Source: Neobacillus sp. CF12
GTDB taxonomy: Bacteria; Bacillota; Bacilli; Bacillales; Cytobacillaceae
Assembly: GCF_030348765.1 (NCBI RefSeq)
Contig: NZ_JAUCEU010000007.1
Coordinates: 5,243,501-5,307,500 of the forward strand
Direction of reading: 5' to 3'
Length of the DNA: 64,000 nt
The notes beneath the pieces are model-generated. The model worked only from the letters and a program-made list of their open reading frames with translations. It was not told the DNA's origin and did not search any database. Numbering within the stretch: the first letter of the stretch is position 1; every line of letters starts with the position of its first letter. This document shows, piece after piece, positions 19,443-29,087 of this stretch. Made by a program: the position numbers and the translations under genes.

Positions 19443-19552
19443 TTTAACACCACTTCCAGAAAGGTTTACTTGAATCTCGTTCTTTTTTTTGGTACTGTAC
19501 ATAAGATGATATATTTATTAATTACTTAACTTTTTTCCTATTTATTAGGCTA

Positions 19553-19670
19553 GCTCCAGCGTCTAGAGGCTCGGGGTCATAAGCCAATCCGTCAAGAAGG
19601 TTAAAGAGCAACCTTCATGCCGGCTCGTCTTATGCCTGTCGCCTCTGGACAAGACGCTTCCGCTTTTTAT
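19553..19670 (+). repeat. Structured interspersed intergenic repeat (about 118 bp)
   Basis: A nested inverted repeat: AGCGTCT/AGACGCT (19558-19564 with 19652-19658), AGAGGC/GCCTCT (19565-19570 with 19641-19646), CATAAG/CTTATG (19578-19583 with 19629-19634) and an apical GAAGGTT/AACCTTC (19596-19602 with 19610-19616). The outer text (TAGCTCCAGCG...GACGCTTCCGCTTTT) is one I recall as dispersed in many Bacillaceae genomes. No coding frame. It ends in a T-run, so it could also stop transcription. Confidence 0.75.
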
Positions 19671-19728
19671 AGTAACATATTCTTTCGTTTTCTGTTCACA
19701 TTTATCGGGTAAAAGTTGAAAAATCCCG

Positions 19729-19737
19729 TGTTATAAT
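19729..19737 (+). promoter_or_regulatory. Candidate extended -10 promoter of the hem operon
   Basis: TGTTATAAT, a TGn plus perfect TATAAT, lies 60 bases before hemA. No good -35 at 17 bases. Confidence 0.55.
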
Positions 19738-19797
19738 CAGACTAGTTAATAAGGTATTAGTAGTTATTGTATTACTTATTGGGGGTGTTCTTAGAAA

Positions 19798-21138
19798 ATG
19801 CATATTGTAGTTATCGGTTTAAACTATAAAACTGCCCCTGTGGAAATCCGTGAGCGGTTGACATTTAATGAATCTGAACTTGGAGATGCAATAAAGAAAT
19901 TAAATACGAAAAAAAGCATCTTAGAAAATATAATCGTATCCACGTGTAATCGTACGGAAATTTATGCAGTTGTGGATCAGTTGCATACTGGACGCTATTA
20001 TATTAAAGAATTTTTATCTGAGTGGTTCGGAATTGAACAAGCTGAGTTTTCACCATTCCTATTTATTTACGAGGAAGATGGTGCGATTGAGCATTTATTC
20101 AAGGTGACATGCGGTCTCCATTCAATGGTTTTAGGGGAAACACAAATATTAGGGCAGGTTCGTTCGAGTTTTATCCTAGCCCAAGAACAGGGAACAACAG
20201 GAACAGTCTTCAACCAACTATTTAAGCAGGCAATTACCGTTGCGAAACGTGGACACGCTGAAACGGATATTGGCGCAAATGCAGTCTCAGTCAGCTATGC
20301 TGCAGTTGAACTAGCAAAGAAAATTTTCGGTTCACTAGAGAATAAGCATGTGTTAATTTACGGTGCAGGCAAAATGGGTGAGTTAGCAGCTCAAAATCTT
20401 CATGGCAATGGTGTTAAGAAAGTTACCGTTATTAATCGTACATTTGAAAAAGCAGAAGTTCTTGCTAACCGTTTTGCGGGAGAAGCAAAAACTGTTGATG
20501 AACTCGAAAAGACATTAATGAAGGCGGATATCTTAATTAGTTCTACTGGTGCCAAAGGTTTTGTCATCACGAAAACGATGATGGAAAAAGTCGAGAAAAA
20601 GCGTAAGGGTAAGCCATTATTTATGGTTGATATCGCGGTTCCACGTGATTTGGATCCGAAAATTGCTGAACTTGATAGTGTATTTTTATATGATATCGAT
20701 GATTTAGAAGGAATTGTTGAAGCAAACCTTCAGGAGCGGAAGAAAGCTGCACAAGTAATCATGCTAATGATTGAGAAGGAAATTGTCGATTTCAAACAAT
20801 GGCTAGGAATGCTTGGAGTGGTCCCTGTTATCTCGGCTCTTCGAGATAAGGCTGGTGCGATTCAAGCTGAAACGATGGTGAGTCTTGAACGCAAGCTGCC
20901 GCATTTATCAGACCGTGATAGAAAGGTATTAAATAAACATACAAAGAGTATTATCAACCAGCTATTAAAAGATCCTATCTTACAAGCAAAAGAATTGGCT
21001 GCTCGTCCGGACGCTGAAGAGGCTTTGGATTTATTTATGAAAATATTTAAGATTGAAGAACTTGTTGAAAAACAAACGAAAGCAGCCGAAACCAATGATG
21101 CAATGGTTCATGTCCCGCAGGCTTCCTTTCAGTCATAA
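19798..21138 (+). CDS. hemA: Glutamyl-tRNA reductase
   Basis: First committed step of the C5 heme pathway: reduces the glutamate on tRNA-Glu to glutamate-1-semialdehyde with NADPH. The 446 residues show the catalytic Cys50 in [11 protein letters not shown], the substrate-binding [10 protein letters not shown] start, the [11 protein letters not shown] block, the NADPH Rossmann loop [11 protein letters not shown] and a C-terminal dimerisation helix. First gene of hemAXCDBL, with 12 bases to hemX. Confidence 0.97.
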   Translation: MHIVVIGLNYKTAPVEIRERLTFNESELGDAIKKLNTKKSILENIIVSTCNRTEIYAVVDQLHTGRYYIKEFLSEWFGIEQAEFSPFLFIYEEDGAIEHLFKVTCGLHSMVLGETQILGQVRSSFILAQEQGTTGTVFNQLFKQAITVAKRGHAETDIGANAVSVSYAAVELAKKIFGSLENKHVLIYGAGKMGELAAQNLHGNGVKKVTVINRTFEKAEVLANRFAGEAKTVDELEKTLMKADILISSTGAKGFVITKTMMEKVEKKRKGKPLFMVDIAVPRDLDPKIAELDSVFLYDIDDLEGIVEANLQERKKAAQVIMLMIEKEIVDFKQWLGMLGVVPVISALRDKAGAIQAETMVSLERKLPHLSDRDRKVLNKHTKSIINQLLKDPILQAKELAARPDAEEALDLFMKIFKIEELVEKQTKAAETNDAMVHVPQASFQS

Positions 21139-21150
21139 GAGGTACTAATT

Positions 21151-21984
21151 ATGTTTGACTTCCATATGACGCGGCTGCACGAATTAACAGTAGTCCTATA
21201 TGCCTTCAGTGTGTTGTTATATTTTTTCGATTTCATTCACCATAACCGGAAGGCAAACCGTATCGCCTTCTGGTTACTTGCGTTTGTATGGGTTTTACAA
21301 ACTATTTTCCTAACTTCCTATATGTTAAAAACAGGGAGGTTTCCAGCGTTAACCATCTTTGAGGGCTTATATTTTTATGCCTGGGTATTGGTCACGCTAT
21401 CACTTGGAATTAACCGACTGCTAAAGGTCGATTTCATCGTCTTTTTTACGAATATCCTTGGATTTATTGTTATCGCTATTCATACATTTGCACCAATTAA
21501 ATATGATTCCCATGTAATAAGCAACCAGCTGATGTCTGAACTCTTACTTATACATATCACAATGGCCATTCTCTCGTATGGGGCCTTCTCTGTGTCTTTT
21601 GTCCTATCGCTTCTCTATCTGATTCAATATGATTTATTGAAAAGGAAAAAGTGGGGAACTAGACTTTTGAGACTTGCAGATTTAAGCAAGCTAGAACGTT
21701 CCTCTTATATTTTAGTAGTGATTGGGGTTCCAATGCTGTTATTAAGTCTGATCCTCGGATTACAATGGGCCTTTTTAAAAGTTCCAGGGATGCCATGGTA
21801 CGATATGAAAATAATTGGTTCCTTTTTATTATTAACAGGATACAGTATCTATTTGTATCTGCATATTGGCAGAGACATGTCTGGCAGACAATTAGCACTT
21901 TGGAATGTCGGTTCATTTTTAGTTGTTTTAATTAACTTTTTCCTTTTTGGTCAATTATCATCGTTCCATTTTTGGTATTCATAA
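21151..21984 (+). CDS. hemX: HemX, CcsA-like membrane protein
   Basis: A 277-residue integral membrane protein with about eight helices, in the cytochrome-c-assembly (CcsA/CcmC) superfamily. In B. subtilis HemX lowers the amount of HemA. The sequence shows alternating hydrophobic helices, the WDxK-like loop replaced by MPWYDMKIIG before the last helices, and His residues in helices 1 and 4 (HIT, IHTFAP). It sits between hemA and hemC, 12 bases from each, the arrangement typical of Bacillus. Confidence 0.92.
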   Translation: MFDFHMTRLHELTVVLYAFSVLLYFFDFIHHNRKANRIAFWLLAFVWVLQTIFLTSYMLKTGRFPALTIFEGLYFYAWVLVTLSLGINRLLKVDFIVFFTNILGFIVIAIHTFAPIKYDSHVISNQLMSELLLIHITMAILSYGAFSVSFVLSLLYLIQYDLLKRKKWGTRLLRLADLSKLERSSYILVVIGVPMLLLSLILGLQWAFLKVPGMPWYDMKIIGSFLLLTGYSIYLYLHIGRDMSGRQLALWNVGSFLVVLINFFLFGQLSSFHFWYS

Positions 21985-21996
21985 TAGGAGGCAGTC

Positions 21997-22935
21997 ATGA
22001 GAAAAATTATCGTAGGTTCTAGACGCAGCAAATTGGCATTAACACAAACAAACTGGGTGATTGAGCAACTGAAAAAGCTCGGAGGACCTTTTGAATTTGA
22101 AGTAAAAGAAATTGTTACCAAAGGAGATAAAATCCTTGATGTAACTCTTTCAAAAGTAGGCGGAAAAGGATTGTTCGTGAAAGAAATCGAACAAGCGATG
22201 ATGGATAATGAAATTGATATGGCTGTTCATAGCATGAAGGACATGCCAGCTGTACTTCCTGACGGTTTAACCATCGGCTGTATTCCTTTCCGTGAGGACC
22301 ACCGTGATGCATTGATTTCAAGAGATCATATTAAGTTAAAGGATTTAAAGCCAGGGGCGATTATCGGCACGAGCAGTCTTCGCCGCAGCGCTCAGATATT
22401 AGCACAGCGCCCTGATTTAGAAATTAAATGGATCCGTGGGAATGTTGATACGAGATTACAAAAGCTTCAGGAAGAAGAATATGACGCTATTATTCTTGCT
22501 GCTGCCGGCCTTTCTCGTCTTGGCTGGACTTCTGATACGGTTACCGAATTTATTGATGCCGATCTTTGTGTACCAGCAGTTGGTCAAGGTGCATTATCCA
22601 TCGAATGCCGTGAAGATGATAAAGAACTACTTGAACTATTTGAAAAATTCACTTGTAAAAAAACAGAAAGAGCTGTAAGAGCTGAACGTGCTTTCCTTCA
22701 AAAAATGGAAGGCGGCTGCCAGGTGCCAATTGCTGGTTTCGCTCAAATAGCAGATAATGATGACATCGTTCTTACTGTATTAGTTGCTTCTCCTGAAGGA
22801 CAAGAAATCTTCAAAGAAGAACTTAGAGGAACGAACCCAGAGGAACTTGGTATTCAAGCAGCCGACCTATTAATTGAAAAAGGAGCTAAAGACCTTATTG
22901 AAAAGGTTAAACGGGAGCTCGAAGGTCAATGCTAA
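21997..22935 (+). CDS. hemC: Porphobilinogen deaminase (hydroxymethylbilane synthase)
   Basis: Joins four porphobilinogen molecules to the linear hydroxymethylbilane. 312 residues. Motifs: [12 protein letters not shown] start, [12 protein letters not shown], the HSMKDMP active-site block, [15 protein letters not shown], and the dipyrromethane cofactor Cys in [12 protein letters not shown] has GGAGGC just upstream. Its 3' end overlaps hemD by 7 bases. Confidence 0.97.
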   Translation: MRKIIVGSRRSKLALTQTNWVIEQLKKLGGPFEFEVKEIVTKGDKILDVTLSKVGGKGLFVKEIEQAMMDNEIDMAVHSMKDMPAVLPDGLTIGCIPFREDHRDALISRDHIKLKDLKPGAIIGTSSLRRSAQILAQRPDLEIKWIRGNVDTRLQKLQEEEYDAIILAAAGLSRLGWTSDTVTEFIDADLCVPAVGQGALSIECREDDKELLELFEKFTCKKTERAVRAERAFLQKMEGGCQVPIAGFAQIADNDDIVLTVLVASPEGQEIFKEELRGTNPEELGIQAADLLIEKGAKDLIEKVKRELEGQC

Positions 22936-23702
22936 AACCATTAGGTTTGTTAGACAAAAAGGTCCTTGTTCCTCGTGGAGCGGGCCAGGCAAAATCCTTT
23001 TCACAACTTGTCGAAAAGTATGGAGGGATTTCAATCGAAATCCCTCTTATTGCATTTCGTCCGATTGAATTCACTCAGCAACTGCAAAATGCTATAAATC
23101 AGATTGATACATATGACTGGATTATTTTTACTAGCAATGTCACTGTGGAAACTTTCTTTTCTTTTTATAAAAAGGCAGAACCTAAGTCTTTTCCGAAAAT
23201 TGCGGTGATTGGCAAGAAAACGGAAGAGGTATTGCAGGAAAGAGGGTTTAAAACAGAGTTCGTACCATCTGCCTATGTAACCGAGGTATTTACCGACGAA
23301 TTTCTATCGCTTGTACGTAGTGGGTCTAAAGTGCTGATCCCTAAGGGAAATCTAGCGCGAGAGTATATCTCTACTGCTTTAAGTAACCATGGTGTCCTTG
23401 TCGATGAAATTGTGATTTACGAGACTTACATGCCAGAAGAAAGCACGGAAAAACTAGCAAAAATAATTGCACAAGATGAACTTGATATCTTAATGTTTAC
23501 AAGTCCATCGACTGTAAATCACTTCATGAGCGTTGTGAAGAAGTATCAACTTGAGAGCCATATTGATAGATGTGTAATAAGTTGCATTGGCCCAGTTACG
23601 GAGAGGAAGATACGTGCCTTTGGATTACCGGTGCACGTATCACCAACAGAATATACCGTGAAAGAAATGATAATAAGCACGATAAATTTTTTAGCAAAAT
23701 GA
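22929..23702 (+). CDS. hemD: Uroporphyrinogen-III synthase
   Basis: Closes and inverts ring D of hydroxymethylbilane to uroporphyrinogen III. 257 residues, poorly conserved as in the whole family. It is identified by the HemD landmarks [22 protein letters not shown] and [14 protein letters not shown], and by overlapping hemC. A 346-base gap carrying a repeat element separates it from hemB, where B. subtilis has almost none. Confidence 0.94.
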   Translation: MLKPLGLLDKKVLVPRGAGQAKSFSQLVEKYGGISIEIPLIAFRPIEFTQQLQNAINQIDTYDWIIFTSNVTVETFFSFYKKAEPKSFPKIAVIGKKTEEVLQERGFKTEFVPSAYVTEVFTDEFLSLVRSGSKVLIPKGNLAREYISTALSNHGVLVDEIVIYETYMPEESTEKLAKIIAQDELDILMFTSPSTVNHFMSVVKKYQLESHIDRCVISCIGPVTERKIRAFGLPVHVSPTEYTVKEMIISTINFLAK

Positions 23703-23710
23703 TTATAGGT

Positions 23711-24020
23711 TAAGGCTGTGTGTAAACAAATAATTATTTTGGCAGGGTCTGTTGATTGGAACGGAAGGCACGAAGACTCCTCGAAAATGCTATCGCATTT
23801 TCTTCGTGCGTGGGAGAATTCGAGGAAGAAAATCAATGTCCTGCAGGAGTACGGAGCGGGTGAGACCCCACAGGCGCTTTAGCGCCGAGGAGGCTCACCG
23901 CAACGCCTGCGGAAAGCGAAGTGCCTCGGGACAGGCAAAGACCGCCTGTCCCTGCGGTGATTAATCGAAGAAGCATTCCTTAGTGGAGTGGAAATCAACA
24001 GACTACTTTTCACAGCCTAA
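23711..24020 (+). repeat. MITE-like structured repeat between hemD and hemB
   Basis: About 310 bases bounded by imperfect inverted ends (TAAGGCTGTG at 23711-23720 against CACAGCCTAA at 24011-24020), with a second inner pair GTCTGTTGATT / AATCAACAGAC. The interior is G+C-richer than the flanks and full of short stems (AGGCGCTTTAGCGCC, GACAGGCAAAGACCGCCTGTC). It shares CGGAAGGCACGA, CGGAAAGCGAAGTGCCT, ACAGGCAAAG and GGAAATCAAC with the element at 53552. I recall this family as dispersed in Bacillaceae. No believable gene. Confidence 0.85.
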
Positions 24021-24048
24021 GAAAAATATAATTTGGGGGTAAATATAA

Positions 24049-25029
24049 ATGGAACTTCAATTTTCACGTCATCGCCGATTACGTTCAAGCGCTAACATGC
24101 GTGCACTAGTAAGAGAAAACCACCTACGACCAGAGGATTTCATCTATCCGCTATTTATTTACGAAGGTGAAAACATCCGAAGAGAAGTATCTTCTATGCC
24201 AGGAGTATTCCAAGTATCAATGGACAATCTTAAAGCTGAAATGGATGATATCGTTGCACACGGAATTAAATCTGTTTTATTATTTGGAATTCCTGCAACA
24301 AAAGATGAGTGTGGAACACAAGCGTTCCATGACCACGGCATCATTCAGGTTGCCACTCGTTACATAAAAGAACACTATCCTGAGATGATTATTGTTGCGG
24401 ATACTTGCCTGTGCGAATATACCAGCCATGGACACTGTGGAATGGTTGAAGGCGACAAAGTCTTAAATGATCCATCGCTTGAATTACTTGTAAAAACAGC
24501 CATTGCTCAAGCTGAAGCAGGTGCAGATATCATAGCTCCTTCAAACATGATGGACGGCTTTGTTACAGCCATTCGCGCCGGTTTAGACGAAGCAGGCTTT
24601 AAAGAAATTCCAATCATGTCTTATGCTGTTAAATATGCATCTTCTTTTTACGGACCGTTCCGTGAAGCAGCAGAGGGCGCTCCGCAGTTTGGTGATCGTA
24701 AAACGTACCAAATGGACCCTGCTAACCGAATGGAAGCATTTAGAGAAGCAGAATCTGATGTTGCTGAAGGCGCAGATTTCTTAATTGTTAAACCAGGTAT
24801 GCCTTATCTTGATATTGTACGTGATGTTAAAAATAACTTTAATCTTCCAGTTGTTGCGTATAATGTTTCCGGTGAATATTCCATGGTCAAAGCAGCTGCA
24901 GCAAACGGCTGGATTGATGAGAAAAAAACAGTTTTGGAAATGTTAATTGCATTCAAACGTGCAGGCGCTGACCTGATTATCACATATGCTGCTAAAGACG
25001 CATGCCGCTGGTTAAAAGAAGAAGAATAA
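24049..25029 (+). CDS. hemB: Delta-aminolevulinic acid dehydratase (porphobilinogen synthase)
   Basis: Condenses two 5-aminolevulinate molecules to porphobilinogen. 326 residues. The zinc-type active site is seen as [14 protein letters not shown]. The two catalytic lysines are in [15 protein letters not shown] and [14 protein letters not shown] has GGGGGT upstream. The order hemD-hemB-hemL is kept, but the repeat before it may alter how strongly the operon promoter drives it. Confidence 0.97.
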   Translation: MELQFSRHRRLRSSANMRALVRENHLRPEDFIYPLFIYEGENIRREVSSMPGVFQVSMDNLKAEMDDIVAHGIKSVLLFGIPATKDECGTQAFHDHGIIQVATRYIKEHYPEMIIVADTCLCEYTSHGHCGMVEGDKVLNDPSLELLVKTAIAQAEAGADIIAPSNMMDGFVTAIRAGLDEAGFKEIPIMSYAVKYASSFYGPFREAAEGAPQFGDRKTYQMDPANRMEAFREAESDVAEGADFLIVKPGMPYLDIVRDVKNNFNLPVVAYNVSGEYSMVKAAAANGWIDEKKTVLEMLIAFKRAGADLIITYAAKDACRWLKEEE

Positions 25030-25056
25030 TTACAACTCGAAAAGAGGAACCCAAAA

Positions 25057-26343
25057 ATGCGCTCATATACAAAATCAGTAGAAGCATTTAAACAAGCTCA
25101 AGACTTAATGCCCGGCGGTGTGAATAGCCCGGTACGTGCCTTTAAATCTGTCAATATGGATCCAATTTTTATGGAAAGAGGAAAAGGTTCTAAAATCTAT
25201 GATATCGATGGCAATGAATATATTGACTATGTATTATCATGGGGACCGTTGATTCTTGGTCATACAAACGATCGTGTAGTCGAAGGCATTAAAAAGGTGG
25301 CTGAGCTTGGTACAAGTTACGGTGCACCAACCTTAATGGAAAACGAACTAGCTAAGCTTGTGATTGAACGTGTTCCATCGATAGAAGTGGTAAGGATGGT
25401 ATCATCGGGAACAGAAGCGACCATGAGTGCGCTTCGCCTAGCACGTGGCTACACAGGCCGTAATAAGATTTTAAAATTTGAAGGCTGCTACCATGGTCAT
25501 GGTGATTCCCTATTGATTAAAGCAGGCTCTGGTGTCGCTACACTTGGATTACCAGACAGCCCTGGCGTCCCAGAGGGTGTGGCTAAGAACACGATTACAG
25601 TAGCATACAATGACCTTGAAGGCGTAAAATACGCTTTTGAACAGTTCGGGGATGATATTGCTTGTATTATCGTTGAACCAGTTGCCGGTAATATGGGACT
25701 TGTACCGCCACTTCCTGGATTTTTAGAGGGTCTTCGTGAGATTACTTCTGAAAAGGGAGCATTGCTCATTTTTGATGAGGTAATGACAGGATTCCGTGTT
25801 GGCTATAATTGTGCACAAGGCTACTTTAATGTAACCCCGGATATCACTTGTCTTGGTAAAGTAATTGGCGGCGGGCTGCCAGTTGGTGCTTACGGTGGCA
25901 AATCAGAAATCATGCGCCAGATTGCTCCAGCCGGTCCAATCTATCAAGCAGGAACACTTTCAGGAAATCCATTAGCGATGACTGCTGGTTATGAGACATT
26001 AAGTCAATTAACACCAGAGCATTACGAAGAGTTCAAACGCAAAGGCGATATGCTGGAAAAAGGTATTTTGGCAGCTGCTGAAAAATACGATATTCCAGTA
26101 ACTTTCAACCGTGCAGGTTCGATGATTGGGTTCTTCTTCACGAATGAAGATGTAATCAATTATGAAACAGCAAAAACCTCTAACCTAGAATATTTTGCTG
26201 CGTACTATCGCGAAATGGCTGAGCAAGGTGTATTCTTGCCGCCATCTCAATTTGAAGGCTTGTTCTTATCAACAGCACATACCGACGAAGACATCGAAAA
26301 AACCATCAAAGCAGTAGAAATTGCTTTTTCAAAACTTAAATAA
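25057..26343 (+). CDS. hemL: Glutamate-1-semialdehyde 2,1-aminomutase
   Basis: A PLP enzyme turning glutamate-1-semialdehyde into 5-aminolevulinate. 428 residues, class-III aminotransferase fold: [11 protein letters not shown] start, [37 protein letters not shown], and the PLP lysine in [17 protein letters not shown]. Last gene of the hem operon, 27 bases after hemB, followed by a strong terminator. Confidence 0.97.
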   Translation: MRSYTKSVEAFKQAQDLMPGGVNSPVRAFKSVNMDPIFMERGKGSKIYDIDGNEYIDYVLSWGPLILGHTNDRVVEGIKKVAELGTSYGAPTLMENELAKLVIERVPSIEVVRMVSSGTEATMSALRLARGYTGRNKILKFEGCYHGHGDSLLIKAGSGVATLGLPDSPGVPEGVAKNTITVAYNDLEGVKYAFEQFGDDIACIIVEPVAGNMGLVPPLPGFLEGLREITSEKGALLIFDEVMTGFRVGYNCAQGYFNVTPDITCLGKVIGGGLPVGAYGGKSEIMRQIAPAGPIYQAGTLSGNPLAMTAGYETLSQLTPEHYEEFKRKGDMLEKGILAAAEKYDIPVTFNRAGSMIGFFFTNEDVINYETAKTSNLEYFAAYYREMAEQGVFLPPSQFEGLFLSTAHTDEDIEKTIKAVEIAFSKLK

Positions 26344-26355
26344 TACCTATTTCAG

Positions 26356-26388
26356 ACACTCACCCATACTTGGTGAGTGTTTTTTTGC
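26356..26388 (+). terminator. Terminator of the hem operon
   Basis: ACACTCACC (26356-26364) pairs perfectly with GGTGAGTGT (26372-26380), followed by T7. Confidence 0.93.
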
Positions 26389-26483
26389 TTTAATAGGCTT
26401 TTTTATCATATTTAAAAGCTAATGTTCATATTGTGTAAGTGACATAGTGATTTTGCATAAAGGAAACGAAAGGAGGAGTCGCT

Positions 26484-27554
26484 TTGTCTCAGGAGAATCA
26501 ATCGTGCCTGCGATTTTCCTTGGAGGAGTCTTTGTGGTTTAGAAAGGGACAGGAAGTAGCTGAACTTGTGTCGATTTCTCTAGACCCGGATATTACCATC
26601 CAGGAAAATGATCAATATGTAACCATCCGTGGTTCGCTGGAATTAACAGGCGAATATAGAAATGATGAAGAAAGCACAGTGGAAGAGGAAGAAAATGTAC
26701 CGAACCAAAAGTACGTAGAAAGAGTGGATCCACAAGAGGAAGGCATATGTGAATTTTCACATCGTTTTCCTGTTGATATTACCATTCCAAACAATCGAAT
26801 TCAGAGCATTTATGATATCGATGTTATTGTGGAGTCATTTGATTATTCCATCCCAGAGCGGAGTTGTCTAAAACTATCTGCTGAATTAACAATCAGTGGG
26901 TTGTATGATTCAACTCAACAACAAGAAGATGTAGTAGAGCAAGAAGAGGAGTTTGAAGTACTCCATCGTTATCAGGTAGAGGAAAAAGAAGAAACACAAG
27001 CAGAAGAAGAGAATCAATTTCAAGATACTTTCTTGTTTGAGGCTGAAGCAAGAAAACAGTCAGAAGAGGAAAAGGTTGAAGTTTTTCCGAAATTCCCAAC
27101 CTTTACGTATGAAGAACCTGAAGAAGAGGAACTTCCTCAACAGCCAGCCGTCTTTGAGTTTGCCAGAAGTGAAGCGAGTGAGCCTGTTGACGAAGTAGAA
27201 GAAGTCGTCGAGGAAGCGCCGCCTGAACCAGTTGTGGAAGAGGCAGTGCAGCCGAAAGAACCAGTTTTTGAAGAAAGTTCATCCTCACCAGAAGCACCAC
27301 CGAAACAAGCGAAAAAGAAGGCTTCAAAAAAGAAATCAATGACACTAACAGAATTCTTTGCCCGCAAGGAAGACAGTTCGGATCAAGCTAGATTAAAAGT
27401 TTGCATTGTCCAAAAGGGCGATACACTCGATAAACTTGCTGACCGTTATGACGTTTCCGTACCAAATCTGCTGCGTTACAATAATCTTGAACTCAATCAA
27501 GATGTGTATGAGGGTCAAGTATTATATGTACCTGTTGCACTTGCAAAAAAATAA
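26484..27554 (+). CDS. spoVID: Spore morphogenesis protein SpoVID (short form)
   Basis: Mother-cell coat protein that wraps the coat around the forespore. TTG start with AAAGGAGGAG upstream. Residues 1-135 are the conserved SpoVID N-terminal region (RFSLEESLWFRKGQEVAEL, SLDPDI, ELTGEY). The middle (about 140-290) is a Glu/Pro/Val-rich low-complexity stretch. The C-terminus (308-352) is a LysM domain (VQKGDTLDKLADRYDVSV...LYVPV). At 356 residues it is much shorter than the roughly 575 I recall for B. subtilis; the loss is in the acidic middle. Confidence 0.93.
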   Translation: MSQENQSCLRFSLEESLWFRKGQEVAELVSISLDPDITIQENDQYVTIRGSLELTGEYRNDEESTVEEEENVPNQKYVERVDPQEEGICEFSHRFPVDITIPNNRIQSIYDIDVIVESFDYSIPERSCLKLSAELTISGLYDSTQQQEDVVEQEEEFEVLHRYQVEEKEETQAEEENQFQDTFLFEAEARKQSEEEKVEVFPKFPTFTYEEPEEEELPQQPAVFEFARSEASEPVDEVEEVVEEAPPEPVVEEAVQPKEPVFEESSSSPEAPPKQAKKKASKKKSMTLTEFFARKEDSSDQARLKVCIVQKGDTLDKLADRYDVSVPNLLRYNNLELNQDVYEGQVLYVPVALAKK

Positions 27555-27569
27555 TCAACTAAAAACAGG

Positions 27570-27605
27570 GTGAGCGGGTTTGAATAACCTGCTCACATCT
27601 TTTTA
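27570..27605 (+). terminator. Hairpin terminator or attenuator between spoVID and ysxE
   Basis: GTGAGCGGGTT (27570-27580) pairs with AACCTGCTCAC (27586-27596, one G-T) around a 5-base loop, then TCTTTTT. Confidence 0.8.
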
Positions 27606-27632
27606 AGGTTTCCTTAGTTGAAAGGCAGATGA

Positions 27633-28676
27633 ATGTTGATGAGTTATTCCAATCAGGTTGAAGCATTTATACCCATCTTAAATAACTATCAAATAACAGC
27701 TTATTTCGTTGAGGAATACGGCAATATAAAAAAAATCTACTCCGATAAAGGAACATTTGCACTGAAGAAAATCGACCCGACTACGGGGACTGATTTCGTC
27801 CGCCATGTCCACCTTCTCTATCAAAAAGGCTATAATCGGATTGTACCCATTTATCCAACAATGGATGGAAGATATGCAGTCCTCCATAATAAAGCCCTCT
27901 ATTATTTAATGCCGTGGATGTCGAATGAAGTAAAGGAAGACCGAACGCAGAAACACCAGCAGCTATTTCGAGAATTAGCGAGACTGCACACACTTTCTGC
28001 CAAAGAGATCACGGTCATTAAAGAGGAACGGGCAGAGCATTATGAAAAAACCATTGAACTTCTCGATAAGAATCAGGAGTTTCTGGATGGGTTCATCGAT
28101 GAATGTGAAAAAAAGACCTATATGTCGCCCTTTGAACTTTTGTATTGCCTGTACTACAACGAAATCTCACAGGCGCTTCGTTTTTCAAAAACAAAATTCG
28201 AAGAATGGTATGAGAAAACAAAAGAAAATGAAAAGGCACGAATGGTGATTACCCATGGAAAATTATCATCGGAGCATTTTCTTTATAATGACAAGGGTAA
28301 TGGTTATTTTATTAATTTCGAAAATGCCCGCTATGGCTCACCGATTCATGATTTATTGCCATACCTGTCACGTTCTTTTAATACTCAACCAAAACGAAAT
28401 GATGAGGCTGTTGAGTGGGTGCAGCATTACAATAAATACTTTCCTTACAAAGAAGATGAAAAACTGCTATTCTTTAGTTATTTAGCTTATCCAATACAGA
28501 TAATCAAAGTTGTCGAACGCTTTTATAAAAAAGAACAGCCCAAAAATGAGCTGAAATTTGTACGGATGCTGCAGCGAAAATACTGGCATTTGAAGAATTC
28601 AGAATATGTTGTAATGAGAATGACAGAAATCGATGCACTTGAAAAGGCGGCAAAAGAAGGAGCCCAGCAGCAGTAA
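27633..28676 (+). CDS. ysxE: Spore coat protein YsxE, CotS-type kinase-like
   Basis: A 347-residue protein of the CotS/YsxE/YutH group, which has a degenerate aminoglycoside-phosphotransferase/kinase fold and sits in the spore coat. Visible are the kinase-like N-lobe (KGTFALKKID), the segment VITHGKLSSEHFLYN in the place of the catalytic loop HGDLHxxN with the Asp missing, and FINFENARYGSPIHDLLPYL in the place of the metal loop with DFD lost. ATG 27633 or 27639 may be the start. It follows spoVID, as in B. subtilis. Confidence 0.88.
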   Translation: MLMSYSNQVEAFIPILNNYQITAYFVEEYGNIKKIYSDKGTFALKKIDPTTGTDFVRHVHLLYQKGYNRIVPIYPTMDGRYAVLHNKALYYLMPWMSNEVKEDRTQKHQQLFRELARLHTLSAKEITVIKEERAEHYEKTIELLDKNQEFLDGFIDECEKKTYMSPFELLYCLYYNEISQALRFSKTKFEEWYEKTKENEKARMVITHGKLSSEHFLYNDKGNGYFINFENARYGSPIHDLLPYLSRSFNTQPKRNDEAVEWVQHYNKYFPYKEDEKLLFFSYLAYPIQIIKVVERFYKKEQPKNELKFVRMLQRKYWHLKNSEYVVMRMTEIDALEKAAKEGAQQQ

Positions 28677-28691
28677 CCTTGCTAAAGGGCT

Positions 28692-28889
28692 CTAAACAAT
28701 TTCAAAATATATCGAAACCGCAATCGCAATAAAAATACTTAATAATAATACATCAAAGACCGTGGGAATAAACAGTGTCCGGATCAATTGAAAAATCGTA
28801 AACGGCAAAATCAGCTGCTCGCATACTCTCCTAGTGGTACGATACCAGGGAGTGTAGGAGTATTTGGTAATGAATTTCCTCCGCTTCAT
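28692..28889 (-). CDS. Small membrane protein, function unknown
   Basis: 65 residues. The start is chosen at the ATG ending at 28889, which has AGGAAGG about 5 bases upstream on the minus strand; the frame is open to 28916. It has a basic, Tyr/Trp-containing N-terminus (MKRRKFITKYSYTPWYRTTRR) and two hydrophobic helices (ILPFTIFQLIRTLFIP and FDVLLLSIFIAIAVSIYF). It is transcribed against ysxE. The good ribosome site and clear topology argue for a real gene. Confidence 0.6.
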   Translation of the reverse strand: MKRRKFITKYSYTPWYRTTRRVCEQLILPFTIFQLIRTLFIPTVFDVLLLSIFIAIAVSIYFEIV

Positions 28890-29087
28890 AACATCCTTCC
28901 TCTCCGACAATGGCATTTCTTTTATGTATATTCTTCATGCAGGGTAAATTCCCCATAATTCTTGAAAAAAACCCCCATTACAACTTTTCATAAACAAATA
29001 AATCTTATATTGAAACAAAAGGGTAAAAATGAAATAATAATAAAGTCCTAGATTTAATTTCTAAGAAGCAATAAAAGGAGTAAAAAC

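Noticed and set aside
23752..23964. 70-residue reading frame in the hemD-hemB gap
   Set aside because: It lies wholly within the structured repeat, is Arg/Cys-rich without family resemblance, and has no ribosome-binding site.
26406..26450. Sigma-E promoter for spoVID
   Set aside because: Several CATA-like pieces exist, but none pairs with a -35 at the right distance.
28692..28916. Start of the small membrane protein at the upstream ATG
   Set aside because: The inner ATG ending at 28889 has AGGAAGG close upstream and the outer one does not.
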